Below, one piece after another: positions 22,720 to 34,436 of a DNA stretch of 64,000 bases. The DNA lies in assembly GCA_015680685.1 (NCBI GenBank), contig MNCI01035040.1, positions 230,381 through 294,380 of the forward strand, given 5' to 3'. The position numbers and the translations under genes were made by a program. Source of the stretch: Gnetum montanum (lineage: Eukaryota > Streptophyta > Gnetopsida > Gnetales > Gnetaceae). The notes under the pieces were generated by a model. It was not told the origin of the DNA, did no database searches, and saw nothing but the letters and a program-made list of their open reading frames with translations. The stretch's first letter is position 1. The number at the start of each line of letters is the position of its first letter.

Positions 22720-24150
22720 AAAGTCGATAATCATTAACGCTAAGCTTGCTCCTCAACAAAAAGAAAGATTGCTGAAAATGGTAAATAAATGGTCGAAAGC
22801 CTTTGCTTGGTCATATTCCAAATTAACCGAAATAGATCCTAGGATATGCCAACATAGAATTTACACTGACCCTTCCAAGAAACCTCGACAACAACCGTAG
22901 AGGTGACTGAACCCAAAGCTTAAGCAAGTGGTTAAAGAAGAAATTGAACAACTTCTAAAAGTTGGGTTCATCTATCCCATTGCTGATAGTGAATGGGTTA
23001 GTCCGTTAGTCATTGTGCTCAAAAAGGGAGGTAAATGAAGGGTGTGTATAGAATTTAGGCTACTAAACATGGCAACATTTAAAGACCACTTCCCATTGCC
23101 ATTCATCGACCAACTCTTAGATACCATTGTAGGCCATTGCTACTATAGTTTTCTGGATGGCTATAGTGGATATAATCAAATTCAAATAACACTAGAAGAC
23201 CAAACCAAGACTACGTTCACAAGTCCTTGGAGGACATTTGCATATAAGAAGATGCCATTTGACTTGTGCAATACCCCAGCAACGTTTCAATGTTTGGTTC
23301 TAAGTATCTTTCAGCAGCAAATAGGAAATGGTGTGGAGGTCTTTATGCACGATTTCTCCACCTATGAAGCAAACTTCGAACAAGCATTAGATCGATTAGT
23401 CAAGTACTGAAACGGTGTGTAGAAATCAACTTAAGGCTCAATTGGAAAAAAATCCATTTAATCGTCCAAGAAGGCATTATATTAGGGCACAAGATTTCAC
23501 AAACATGTATAGAAGTAGATCCTACAAAGATTAAGGTCATCCAAGGAATCACTCAGCAACCTGAAATTGTAAAAGACATCCGATCATTCCTTGGACATAC
23601 TAGCTATTATAGATGTTTCATTGAGAACTTTTTAAGGATTGTGAAACCTTTGGTAGAACTAACAAAGAAGGATGTACCTTTTGAATGGACCAAGGAATGC
23701 GAGCTAGCCTTCCAAACCTTAAAAAAAAAAGTTTGTAGAAACACCTATTCTATAAGCTCCTGACTAGTCCAAACCATTTTACATAATGATTAACACATCC
23801 ACCTTTGCCTTAGGAGCTGTACTTACATAGTTAGATAACCAAAAACATCCCTATTACATCCGCTGTGCAAGTCAAAGTATCACTGGTGCACAACTCAATT
23901 ACACCACAACGGAAAAAGAGTTAATGACTGTGGTGTTTGCACTAGAAAAATTTAGGCACTATGTATTGGGCTATAAGATATTTGTACATATGGAACATAG
24001 TGCAATTCGGTTTCTAATGAATAAACTAACAGTGAGCCCTCACATCATATGATGGCTTGTGATCTTACAAGAGTTTGATCTTACGATGATTGATTGTAAA
24101 GGCACTAAGAATGTTGTTGCTGATCATTTATCTTGGTTGTGATGGGACAA
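22720..24150 (+). pseudogene. Element A reverse transcriptase and RNase H
   Basis: RT starts near KLAPQQKERLLKMVNKW and runs through VKEEIEQLLKVGFIYPI, VCIEFRLLNMATFKDHFPLP, FLDGYSGYNQIQI and PFDLCNTPATFQ. The catalytic box reads VFMHDFS at 23342, where Athila RTs have FMDDFS, so one catalytic Asp is His and RT is dead. RNase H follows: KPFYIMINTSTFALGAVLT, HPYYIRCASQSITGAQLNY, TTEKELMTVVFALEKFRHY, ending DHLSWL near 24140. Text is typical of the Athila lineage. Stops are mainly TAG, TGA and TAA at former Gln, Arg or Trp codons. Confidence 0.9.
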
Positions 24151-25714
24151 CAAAGATGATGAATATCCAATTTTTGACCATTTCCCTGATGAACTCCTCT
24201 TTGCAGGTGTGATAAACAATCACTTACCCACTGATACAAATTGGTATAGTAGCATTCTCACTTATCTGCTTACACAAGAGACACTACAAGGGTTAGACGT
24301 TAAAAAGAAACAATAGTTTCTTCATTGAGCCAAATATTTCATGGAAATCAATGGACACCTTTATAAGGTATGTCTTGATGGCTTGGTTCAATGGTGTGTT
24401 CCCGATGTAGATCAATTGTGAGTTCTCCAATACGCTCGTGAGGGCCCTTGTGGGGGTCATTACGCGGGGAGGTGAACAACCATAAAAATCTTGCTTGTAG
24501 GATATTATTGGCCTACATTGTTTTGGGGCGCTCATCATTTCGTCCAATCTTGTGAGCACTGCCAACATGATGGGGGAATGATTGCTAGAATAGAGGATCC
24601 ACAACAATTGATTCAACCTTTAGAACCCTTCGACATATGGGGAATTGATTTCATGGGGCCTATTACACCGATGTCCAATGGAAAATCCTACATTGTTGTT
24701 GCTGTTGACTATTTTACCAAGTGGGCAGAAGCAACCGTTGTGATGGACTGTACATCATCTACTGCTACATGATTTGTTCAACAAAAAATCATAAACAGGT
24801 TTGGGGTGCCTCGTGCACTTATTTTTGACAATGGTACACACTTTACAAGTTTGACTTTTCAAAAGTTAATGCAACACTTAGGAGTTGAGCACAAACTGAC
24901 TATACCATATCATCCTCAAGCGAATTGTCAAGCCAAGGTCACCAATAGGGAGATCACAAAAATTTTAACACGAACCATCAGCAAGTATAGGCGAGACTGG
25001 AGCACCAAATTGAATGATGCTCTTTGGGCATACTACTCCACATGGAAACTCCATATAGGCTACTCTCCCTATGAGTTAGTGTATCGTAAACTTCCAATGC
25101 TTTTTATTCAAGCGGAGCTCTGTACACTATCCACAACATGTGACCTTAACCTTGACCTCAATCTAGCACAAAAAGAATGGCTAATAAACCTTAACTTGCT
25201 AGATGAATGCTAATTAGTCACCTTGTCATGTAATGAATTGCACAAGGCCTTTAATAAAAAATGTCATGACCTAAGGATTAGGAAGGTCAAATACCAACCG
25301 AGAGATAAGGTTTTTTATTGGAATCCCACACATGTACCCCAATGAACTAAATTTCAAACGCTGTGGGAATGACCTTATATCATTCATGAAACCTTGCCTT
25401 CAGAGGCCATGATGATCTACAACCTAAAAGCCCAAATAAGAAGTTATTGGTCAACATCTAGCAAACCAAACCCTTTCATGAGTCTAAAACAGCCAGTACT
25501 AATACTACCTCTGTTGGTGGACAACCTTGCTCATTATTTTGGATCTCCTCCTTCCAACTCAGTCATGGGGGAGATGGTCACCAATGCTAACCATTCTAAG
25601 CTCTTAGTTCCTTTTCTTTTACACATTTTTTTTAATCTTTACTTATTTTTGTTTTACACCATCGGTAACATTTTTATTGTTTCTTTGTTTAATTTATTCT
25701 TATTCGTCACATAA
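24151..25714 (+). pseudogene. Element A integrase
   Basis: Zinc-binding HHCC part at about 24440-24580 (GGHYAGR, HHFVQSCEHCQHDGG). The catalytic core has D in IWGIDFMGP (24640), D in IFDNGTHFTS (24825) and the third site in HPQANCQAKVTNREI (about 24910-24950). In the family the third site is Q-x-E-V; here the catalytic Glu is Lys (GAG to AAG), so integrase is dead. The C-terminal GPY-type block reads LWE-stop-PYIIHETLP near 25358-25400. The frame stays open through 25714 into T-rich sequence. The integrase would join the cDNA to host DNA. Confidence 0.88.
25561..25577 (+). promoter_or_regulatory. Element A PPT-like site 1
   Basis: AGTCATGGGGGAGATGG at the pol end. Same core as the tract before the 3' LTR. 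One of three such sites in A (25561, 26742, 27332). Confidence 0.55.
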
Positions 25715-27085
25715 TAAGTGCTCACGATGGTGGGTTGCGTTATAATAAGTGTTGATTGGTAATGTTTGGTTTTTACCTTTAACTTTCAGTGTTGATGCTA
25801 AGATATAGTTTCTTTTGATAAAATAGGGAATGAGTCCACGTCACCCAATTATCCATGCAACTCTATGGTCTCCCTTGTTTTGGAAATGTATTGTCCCTTT
25901 TCTAAGAAAACTTATTAATGAATTGGTGCCTTAGTACTCTTCGAACCAAGGAAAGATTCAAATGAATGGAAAAGGATGTGACCTCAAGGAGATTTGACGC
26001 ATTGGTGCTAGCTATTCTCTTGGGTACTTGAATGTTTTTCATAGGTTTTTTTGCCATCCCACTCTTGACCAAATCTCAGGGAGATGACTAAATCAAATAA
26101 GTCTATGCATGGTGTGGTTCTCACATTCAAAAAAAAAAAAANTTGTTGGGGTGGTGGTGGCTCTGTGGATGCATTCTTGTTACTTTGGGAGGATGGGGGT
26201 TGGTCAAGTGTATTGATGTGAGGTCACTGGATGTGGATAGTTGAATATGGATTTGGACAAAATTTTATTAAGTCACCTTAACCACATATTACACAAGGGA
26301 CTTTACACTACCTTAATTCTGGGACTCCATCCCATTCTCTCCACTCTTTCTGTATTACTTTCCACATTCCACCTCATTGCCAGTTTTATGATGAGTCTAT
26401 ATCTTGCTTGACACATTGTTATTCTTCGGTAAACACTTGTGGATAAGTTTTTAACCATTATTTTCATATGTCATTTCAAGAGCCTAAAAACTCTTTGGTT
26501 TGTAGGTTTGTTAGGGCATTCAGGGCATGAACTTGCTTTGGGGAGGATCCACTAGCATTCCTTTTTGGTGCAATTGTTAAGCTCTTTCCCTTCAACATTT
26601 CTCGCAATCAACTATTTGTTATTTACCCCATCAATGACATCCATTTTTGCTTTTGTTTTATTGGCTTCACTGTTGTTGTTTTTCATATCCTTCTTGTTCT
26701 TTAAAAGTTTTTCACTCTATTGCTACAGGAGGTTCGCTCTTAGTCATGGGGGCCCTGTCACAAATTTTTCCATTTCATAATTATCTTACCCCTACACCTT
26801 AGGTAGTTATCAGTCATAAACCTCTCATCCAATATTTGCCATACCCACAACCTAGCCAATGTGCTTTATATTGAGGCAAGGTATCAACTGCATTAGGTTT
26901 TATCTACCCTTGCTAATCCGTGAGTGTGTTGTGTGTACAAATGATGATTACATGAACAATAGACTGGGATAAGAGGGAGCACTCAGGATGGATTGGAGCT
27001 AGAGCGTTTACACAAGGAACAAGTTTGGACATGTAGCTATGGATGAACAATGGTGTGCACAGTTTCAACATTAGTAGCAACACGC

Positions 27086-27129
<44 letters not shown>

Positions 27130-27330
27130 AAGCTGTCGAATGAGGGTCTGGATGTCATATATATACAGTGTTCACCACAATGGGCATGAACACCAATGCT
27201 ATAATATATTTGTTGATCCGTTTGCCGGGCACTCTGAGTCTGTCATCCCATGTCATTGTTAGTTGTCATTCAGTCAATAATCCCATACCTTCCCAATATT
27301 TTGTAAGGAACTTGAGAACGAGTTTTTATT
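25578..27330 (+). other. Element A 3' noncoding region
   Basis: About 1.7 kb without a long frame. Shared with elements C and G in block order: T-rich stretch, a GTGACCTCAAGGAGATTTGA block (about 25978), the CTTGCTTTGGGGAGGATCC block (26532-26550), a second AGTCATGGGGG (26742), and a (TC)n tract (27091-27125). A single unresolved base lies at 26142 after an A-run. Confidence 0.75.
27091..27125 (+). repeat. (TC)n microsatellite
   Basis: About 17 TC units. Element C has a weaker pyrimidine tract at the equivalent place (34196-34240). Confidence 0.9.
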
Positions 27331-27331
27331 T

Positions 27332-27344
27332 AGTCGTGGGGGTA
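27332..27344 (+). promoter_or_regulatory. Element A polypurine tract
   Basis: AGTCGTGGGGGTA abuts the start of the 3' LTR (27345); expected start of plus-strand DNA synthesis. Confidence 0.8.
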
Positions 27345-27354
27345 TAATGAGCTG

Positions 27355-27463
27355 CGATATCATGTCTATGATATCAGGTGCACAATATTGGGTCCACGAT
27401 ATTGGATCCTTCCATGTGATATCAGACATCCGATATCAGGACCTATCTCCTTGCCTATACATA
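27355..27463 (+). promoter_or_regulatory. Element A 3' LTR octamer array plus TATA box
   Basis: Six octamers start at 27355, 27369, 27383, 27397, 27417 and 27431. Centre spacing is 14, 14, 14, 20 and 14 bp. TATACATA starts at 27456, again 21.5 bp from the last centre. This copy has two more units than the 5' LTR of the same element. Confidence 0.75.
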
Positions 27464-28118
27464 AGAGGTGGGCGCACTTGGTTTGGCAATTAGTTCTTAG
27501 TCCCTCACCCGAACTCTTGCAGTTTCTCCCTCTCAAAGTTAGAATTATTTTTGAGTGCCCGTAGTAGGAGTCATAAAGTGAACATATCTTTATTTGAGCA
27601 TTGTGTTCCTGAGCGCACCTTGTGTTTGAAAATAAAGATGAGCTTTGTGAGAAACCTTGCAATATTCAGAATAGCTTATCTCTCACCTTTAATGCTATTT
27701 ACAGTTCTTTAATGCTTTCATTAGTTAATTGATGTTATTTTTATTGATTTGTGAATTTTCAACAAGTAAGCACACTCAGTACAACCACTTCGAGCATACA
27801 TGGAACACTTGGTAACCTAGTAACAATTAGCGTTTGGTAATCCCAGCAGTGTTACACTAGTTCAGGATGTGTATGGCAAGCAGGAACGGATGTTGGTTTT
27901 AGGACTAGTTAGAGCCTAGTTGTTTAGTGAAATTAATTTAGTTATTAAATTCTTTCATTTCTCCCTTTTTAGCAGCAAGACATAAAACATAAAAAGCATA
28001 AAAATCATATGCCTCAAGTTTACTTAACCATACAATCGTGCTATATGAGTAAGCTTGGGAAGACAACGATCACTAACCCATCCTTGTTCTGTAAAGGTGC
28101 ATAAGCACTTAGTCCTTG

Positions 28119-28123
28119 GAATT
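28119..28123. repeat. Target-site duplication of element C, left copy (GAATT)
   Basis: GAATT precedes the 5' LTR of C and recurs at 35260-35264, after which the sequence of the A LTR resumes. Confidence 0.88.
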
Positions 28124-28921
28124 TGATGAGTTGCGATATCGCATCGGCCCCTGCGATATCACATAAGCGATATTGTAGCCCATCGCTAGTTCTATAAATA
28201 AGAGGCGACTTTCCCTTGTTTCTCCATCTAGATCTAGACCCTTAGCCAAACTATAGCAGTTTTACCATTCTAGAGTTAGAATAATTTCCATGTGCCCACA
28301 GCAGGAGTCTTAATGTGAACGGATCTTTATTTGAGCAAATTGTACCTGAGCACACATTTGTGTACGGTAATAAAGACGAACTTTCTGATAAACCTTGCAG
28401 CATGTGGACTAAGCTAAATAGGATTTAATTATTGTTAAATGTTTAAATGCTTTCTTAGTTAATTAAATCTCTCTCAACCCTTGGCTCTCCTAGTTAATTG
28501 CATTCAGTACGACTGCTTCGAGCACGTGTGTAATGCTTGGTAACCCAGTAACGAGTAGCATTTGGTAATCCCAGTAGCGTTACACTGGTTCAGGGTGTGT
28601 GTGGCAAGTGGGAATGGATACTGGTGCTAGGATAATTAGAACTTAATTAGTGAATAATTAATATAAGTTAGTTACTTAGTCTCTTCACCCTCTCCTTATT
28701 AGCATAGGCGTTAAAAAGATAAAAGATATAAAAATCACATACCTCAAACTTACTTAACCATACAATCGTGACAATACAAGTAAGTTTGGGAGGACAACGA
28801 TTGATTAACCTTAAGTGTTCCATTAAGGCGCGTAAGCACTTAGTCCTTGGAGTTCAACCAGATTGCGCGTGAGATGCTCGTATTCGTATGGTTGAGTGTA
28901 GGGGTACCTTGCCACTCATCA
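28124..28921 (+). repeat. Element C 5' LTR
   Basis: 798 bp, TGATGAG to CTCATCA. AATAAA lies at about 28370. The stem-like CCAGTAACGAGTAGCGTT / AGCGTTACACTGG spans 28545-28588. Confidence 0.92.
28134..28200 (+). promoter_or_regulatory. Element C 5' LTR octamer array plus TATA box
   Basis: CGATATCG (28134), CGATATCA (28154) and CGATATTG (28168) with spacing 20 and 14 bp. TATAAATA starts at 28193, 21.5 bp after the last centre. Confidence 0.75.
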
Positions 28922-28922
28922 T

Positions 28923-28940
28923 TGATGTCGTTGCCAGGGA
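28923..28940 (+). other. Element C primer-binding site (tRNA-Asp type)
   Basis: TGATGTCGTTGCCAGGGA against the tRNA-Asp complement TGGCGCCGTTGCCGGGGA: four differences, all transitions. Confidence 0.8.
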
Positions 28941-29067
28941 CTTAGTTATTTGTGCACTACGTAGAGCATAGGAAATCATCCACATCGTTGGGAAGTTAGA
29001 ACAAACCCTTAGGGTTAATCAAGAGAAAAATAAGATAACGGTAAATAGCACACCGAATAAGACAAAA

Positions 29068-31590
29068 ATGTCTTCTTCTTCGCACAAAAGCACTTCACCG
29101 TCTAGGAACAACACTAGAGACAGTCGGCGATACAACATAGGTGACCTAGATCCGCTAGTTCCTCAACAATTTTGTGTGGTATATGTTCATCATAATGAGT
29201 ATGTACCTGACTTTACCTTTATTCTCCATCAAGACGAACAATTGTGTTGGAGAGACTTGGAGGGTAACATAGTATTGCCTCTGAACCAAGCAGTCCCCAA
29301 CATGCTGCTTCGTGCTCTTGCACGAATAAGCATGTCACAGTTATACGTAGAGTATGTTGCATGCGATTTTGACACAAGGGATTACCAACCCATAGAAGTG
29401 CAACGTAAAAGGGACTTGCAATAGGAGAGTTACTATACATTGTTGAAGGGCAAAGGGCCCCGTAATGCTTTACCCATCATAAGAGAAATTAAGGGTGGTG
29501 AGCCTATTTCAATAGGTTCCCCACAAAATAATGTTCCCCTTCCTAACGATAGTGAGGAGGTGGTGTATCAGAACCTTCACTCCACGATTCATAATCCTGG
29601 TTCTGATCCCCACGAACACCAAGTGTTCAATGAGGGAACATGAACACATGATAAGGGCGAGCATTCTGATCGTCATCACGATCGGGGCCAGGATCACCGA
29701 AGAGAAGGTAGGAAACATCGCATGGCGATGGTTCTCCTTCTTCTTTCCCTTCATCATCACATTCACCCTCTCCTTTAGTATTAGGACGCAGTCATAAGGA
29801 ACCTAACCGTGAGGATAAGGATAAATAGAGTGAGAAACCTCGACGAGAGAGTCGAAAGCGAGGATGAGGGCACTCGAAAGAATCAAGGCATGGAAGAAGG
29901 GAAAGTAGGAAACCACGTAGACATCACAGAAGCTATGAAAGAAATGACCATGAAGAACCCCTACTTGCAACCCGAAGCATGTTAGACATCACGGAGGCCG
30001 TTAGGATTCCTACAAGGCACCAAAAAGATAGTAGGATCAAGAGGTTAGATATGAATAACATCCCACGATTTGAAGGCAGATACAATGCTGATCCTCAGAA
30101 CCACTTACAAGCATTTCATGATGCATGTGCCTTGTAGAACATTGAGAACGAGTGGCAAAAATTAAAGTTGTTTTCAAGGACACTAGTAAAGGAAGCGAAA
30201 AGTTGGTACCGGTCCTTAGAACTGGAAACCATTAGGAGGTGAAGTACGATGCTAGAACTGTTTAATGATAAGTATCAAATGTACTCCCAAGTCTCCAACC
30301 TGCGAAAGCAAATCCAAATATGGAAGCAGGGAAATCATGAATCCTTAGATGCTGCCATGGGCCAATATTATGCACTGTTACATCGTTGCCTAGGCCATGG
30401 TTACTCGCAATAGGATCAACTACGCCATTTTGTAGATGGACTTAGGCATGAAACAAGGAGAACCCTTGGAACGTATGCCCAAGGGAGATTATCAAAGCTT
30501 AGGTCCCATTAAGTCCATAGATTGCTGGAGCAAGTAGCTAAGAAAGAAGGAGAGCTACGTAAGAGAGAAAGTGCAAAAGAGTACAATCGCGATCCTTCCC
30601 TCTGAAAAAGGGGAGTGAGATTCTGTGAGGAGGAGGAAGAGTCACCACTCAAAGAGCTGGTGCATAGGAAAACCTTGCTGTTCCAAAAATTAACAACAAA
30701 AGTGTTGGAAAAGGTAGACCAAATGTGGGACTCCTTAGATAGTAGATTTGAAACCGTTCTAAAAATCGTAGAGGAGTCTAAGGAGCGAGGTAGTAACCAT
30801 GATAAAAAGAAAAGTAGGGATTTAGACCATGCACGTAACAAAGGTAAGGGTAAAATGGCTATCACTGAAGAGGTTGTGGATTCAGATACAAACAATGACA
30901 ATGGATGTGAGATATGCCAATATGACCATCCTAAGGGATGTTGCCTAATACTCTCACATCTATAAGAGTCTGGGATATATGCACTCAACCCAAGACTTAA
31001 CAAACAGCAAGCACCCCATCGGTTACCTTATCCCCAAGGTAACCCAAGGCAGTTCCACCAACCATTAACACATTATCCAAGTGGAACTCCACCGCAACCT
31101 ATTGAGCAACACTAGCAGTGGTAATACCCAGAGTCATGGGGGATGCCACCAACAACGCAATAATATCCTTACCGAAAACTGGATTAATATGGTTATTATG
31201 TGTAGCAGCCAATCTCTCCACCGGACTCTATTGGTCATGTGACTCCACAACATCACTACCAAGCTCAGGAGTATTATAGGACACCTTCTCCTAGGGGAGA
31301 CACACCACATACATACCATCCTCCAAATCCATCCACATCTCTCACACTGATAGCTCCATTACCACCTGCTCCAGCAATGCAAGGGGAACTCCCCACTCAA
31401 CCACAGCAACGCAATGCTACGAGAGCTGTGAACCTTCAATCCGCTGCTGGTTCTAACAACTGCAGAAAGAGAAGACCTTTTTTTAGAACCAACAATCCAA
31501 ACAAGCTCTCACAGCCACAAGCAGTTGAGCCTCCAAATGCTTCTTCATCAAATAAAGCTTCAAAGCTCCCTTCAAATCAAAAATAGAGCT
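29068..31590 (+). pseudogene. gag: Element C gag
   Basis: ATG 29068 opens 118 codons (MSSSSHKSTSPSRNN, VPQQFCVVYVHHNEY) to a TAG at 29422. The same frame continues to about 29640, where one frameshift occurs. From about 29950 a single frame runs to 32561. Capsid block NIPRFEGRYNADPQNHLQ, LELFNDKYQMYSQVS, CLGHGYS. Charged coiled region ELVHRKTLLFQKLTTKVLEK (30655-30720). Knuckle-like CEICQYDHPKGCC at about 30908 (C-x2-C-x3-H-x3-C). Then a Pro/Gln-rich tail to 31586. Stops present: several TAG and TGA. Best-preserved gag in the window. Confidence 0.88.
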
Positions 31591-31592
31591 CA

Positions 31593-32320
31593 ATGCACAT
31601 GGTTATGTTAACATGTACCGTCACTGACTGGATTAAGGAGGGCCACCTTCCCAGGAAATTCTCTGATCCCGAAAGTCCTTTAATTTATTTCCAAGTCGTT
31701 GGGAATGAACGACATAAGGCTCTTCTAGACTCAGGTTCCGGAGTCAACCTAATATCACAAGAGATGTATAAAGCCTGGAACCTGCCCCCACTAAAGAAGA
31801 GCAACATTCGCTTAGAGCTGGTTGATCAGTCCATCACTATTCCATTGGGATTAGTGGAGGACATCGTTACCACTGTGTGTGGTTAGTCATACTCAGCTAA
31901 TTTCCTGGTGATACAAGTAAAAAATGACAAAGGGGACTTCCCAATAATAATGGGAAGGGCATGGCTAAGTACCATAAACGCATGCTTAGGAATCCATGAA
32001 CTTTCCCTGGAGATATCTAAGGAAAACACTTTTGGGAAGATCGAGAAGAAGAAAGTTCCATGCATCACATATAGTGATACAGGGTGTGATGACATGCAGG
32101 AATGTTCAGCATTGCCTGCATGCAACCGGTGTGCCCAAGAAATTAACATACACAAGTGCCTGTATGTAGCAACCACACAACAAAGAGACACTTCATGGTT
32201 GATAGCTGATCCAAAGAGCAACCTACCAACATGCATGGAGCTAACTGGGGAAACAACTTGTGCTCATGATGAAAGCATAGATACATTAGAACAAGAGCGT
32301 CGCCAACTTCCAACCCTTAA
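31593..32320 (+). pseudogene. Element C protease
   Basis: Nearly intact retropepsin region. ALLDSGSGVNLISQEMYKAW (about 31720-31780) has the full D-S-G active site. Then NIRLELVDQSITIPLG, one TAG at 31883-31885, and GDFPIIMGRAWLSTI (about 31935-31980). The frame runs on with EISKENTFGKIEKKKVPCIT. RT does not follow; the sequence jumps to 3' noncoding DNA near 32368. Confidence 0.88.
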
Positions 32321-32349
32321 CCTGAAAACATCAATTGGGAGAAGTTGGA

Positions 32350-32375
32350 CACTTCTAAAAAATTCAAACAAGTGC
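32350..32375 (+). other. Element C pol-deletion junction
   Basis: Left of the join, GGGAGAAGTTGGACACTTC matches A at about 22629. Right of it, GCTCATTATTTCAGATCTC matches A at about 25530. About 2.9 kb of A's sequence (most of RT, RNase H, integrase) is absent. The join lies near 32365-32370. Confidence 0.85.
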
Positions 32376-34423
32376 TCATTATTTCAGATCTCTTCCTTTC
32401 AATTCAGTCATGGGGGAGATGGCCACATATGCCAATCAGTTAAGGCCCTTAGTTCCTTTTTAAGTTTTTGTTTTACAAATTTCTTTAATTTTTTTTGTTT
32501 TCTTTTTGCAACATCGTTTATACTCTTTTATTTCTTTGTGTGTTTGTTTGTTTGTTTGTAAAGTTTGTTACCTAATAAGTGCTCCTGATGGTGGTATGAA
32601 CTGTATTCCATTGATTGCTAATGTTTGGTTTTTACCTTTGAGTTATGATGTTGATGCTAAGGTATGGTTCTTTTGATATAACAAGTAATGAGTCCACATC
32701 ATCCATGCATCCATGAGTTTCTATGGTCTCTCTTGGCTTGGAACTATATAGTCCCCTTTCTTAAAGAATAAGAACTATTAACGAATTGGTAACTGAACAT
32801 TTCTCAAACTAAGGAAGGACTCAAGGATTGAAAAGGGTGTGACTTCAAAGGGATTTGATGCATTTGTGTTGGCCATTCTCTTGGGTGCTTGAATGTTTTC
32901 TTCTTGGGTTTTCCTTACCATTCCGACATTGCTCCATTATTGGGAAGCTAAGCTAATAAAAATAATAAGTCTTCAAAGGAACTTGATGCATTTGTGGTGG
33001 CCATTCTCTTGGGTTCTTGGATGTTTACTTCTTGGATTTTCCTTACCATTCTTACGTTGCTCCATTATCGGGAAGCTGAGCTAATAAAAATAATAAGTCT
33101 TTGCATGGTGTGGTTCTCATGCAAAACACCAAAAAAAAAAAAAAAACAATGAGAATTCAAAGCACAATCCTTAGACAAAATAATCATTTGGGCTACAAGC
33201 ACTGGTTGTGGAATTGAATAAACATGTTCCCTCTAACTAAGGCCCTTCTCGCTTCCTACTTTCTCCTTTTTCGTTTTCATCGGAATGGTGGTGACTCTTT
33301 GGTGGAAGCATTCTTGTTAGTTCAAGTGGATGGATTGGTCGAATGTATTAATGCGAAGTCACTGCATATGGTTTGTTTAAGGCTGGATTTGGAATGAGAT
33401 CTACTAAGTTACATTAAGCATTAATACACAAGGGGCTGTACACCACCTTATTCTTGAGACTCCATTCCATTCTCTCCTTTCCATCCTTCTTTCTCCATTT
33501 TCACCTCATTGCTAGTTGTATCAATAGTCCATATGTTGGTTGATGCATTGTTTTCTTTTTGGTAAAGTCTTATGGTTAAGAATTTAACTCTTACTTCCAA
33601 ATGACATTTTTAGAGCCTATGGACTCTTTGAATGTGGATTTGTCAGGGCATTAAGGGTATGAGCCTGCTTTGGGGAGGACCCATTGGCACTCCTATTTGG
33701 TGCATCTGTTAATTTCTTTCCCTTAAACATTTTCGCAATCACCATTTATTTTGTTCGTCTCCATCTTTGACATCCATTTTATCAACGTTGTTGTTGTTTC
33801 TTTTTTTCCATCTTTCTTATTCCTGATCTTTTTCCATTCTCTCACTACTGGAGGTTCACTCTTAGTCATGGGGTTCTTGGTCCAATTTTTTCGATTTTCT
33901 CTTAACCCCTACACCTCGGGTAGTCACCAGTATTATATCTCCAAATCTGCATTAGCCATATCACAACTCAACTAATGGACCTTACACTAAGACAAGGTAT
34001 TAACTACATTGTGATTCATTTACCCTTGCTAATATAAGACTGTGTTGTGTGTGTGCAGATGGCAATTATACAACAATGGATTGGATCTGGAGGAAACACT
34101 TGGAATGGACTAGTGCTAAAGCAGTTATGCAAGGAACGAGATTGATGATGCACTTATGGATGGACAACGAAAGATGCAATCTTGGCATCAGTAGTAACAG
34201 ACTTCTCCCTTTCTCTCTCTCTTCTCTCTTCTCTTTCAGCTACCAAATAAGGCTAGATGTCAAATGTGTATAGTGTTCACTCTTGTTGTCATAAACACTA
34301 GTTGTCATGTATTGTAATGATGATCCGTTCACATGTCACCCCATTCACTGTTAGTATCATTCAAGTTAATAATCTCATACCTTCTCAATATTTTGTAAGG
34401 AATTCAAGGATGAGTTTTCATTT
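32376..34423 (+). other. Element C 3' noncoding region
   Basis: Same block order as in A: AGTCATGGGGGAG at 32406, GTGACTTCAAAGGGATTTGA near 32841, CCTGCTTTGGGGAGGACCCA near 33664-33683, AGTCATGGGG at 33864, a pyrimidine-rich tract near 34200. A roughly 120-bp segment is tandemly repeated: TGATGCATTTGTG...TCTTGGGT...GGAAGCT...AATAAAAATAATAAGTCTT starts near 32858 and again near 32983. Confidence 0.75.
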
Positions 34424-34436
34424 AGTCATGGAGGTA
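34424..34436 (+). promoter_or_regulatory. Element C polypurine tract
   Basis: AGTCATGGAGGTA abuts the 3' LTR start at 34437. Confidence 0.78.

Larger units (their letters stand above)
27345..28123 (+). repeat. Element A 3' LTR, first part
   Basis: Starts TAATGAG (TGATGAG with one transition) and runs to GAATT, where element C inserts. The remaining 66 bp are at 35265-35330. Matches the 5' LTR along its length. Confidence 0.9.

Noticed and set aside
27091-27125. (TC)n tract as a promoter element
   Set aside because: Simple microsatellite; the matching place in C has only a loose pyrimidine tract.
30509-31003. 164-codon minus-strand frame
   Set aside because: Shadow of the element C gag on the opposite strand.
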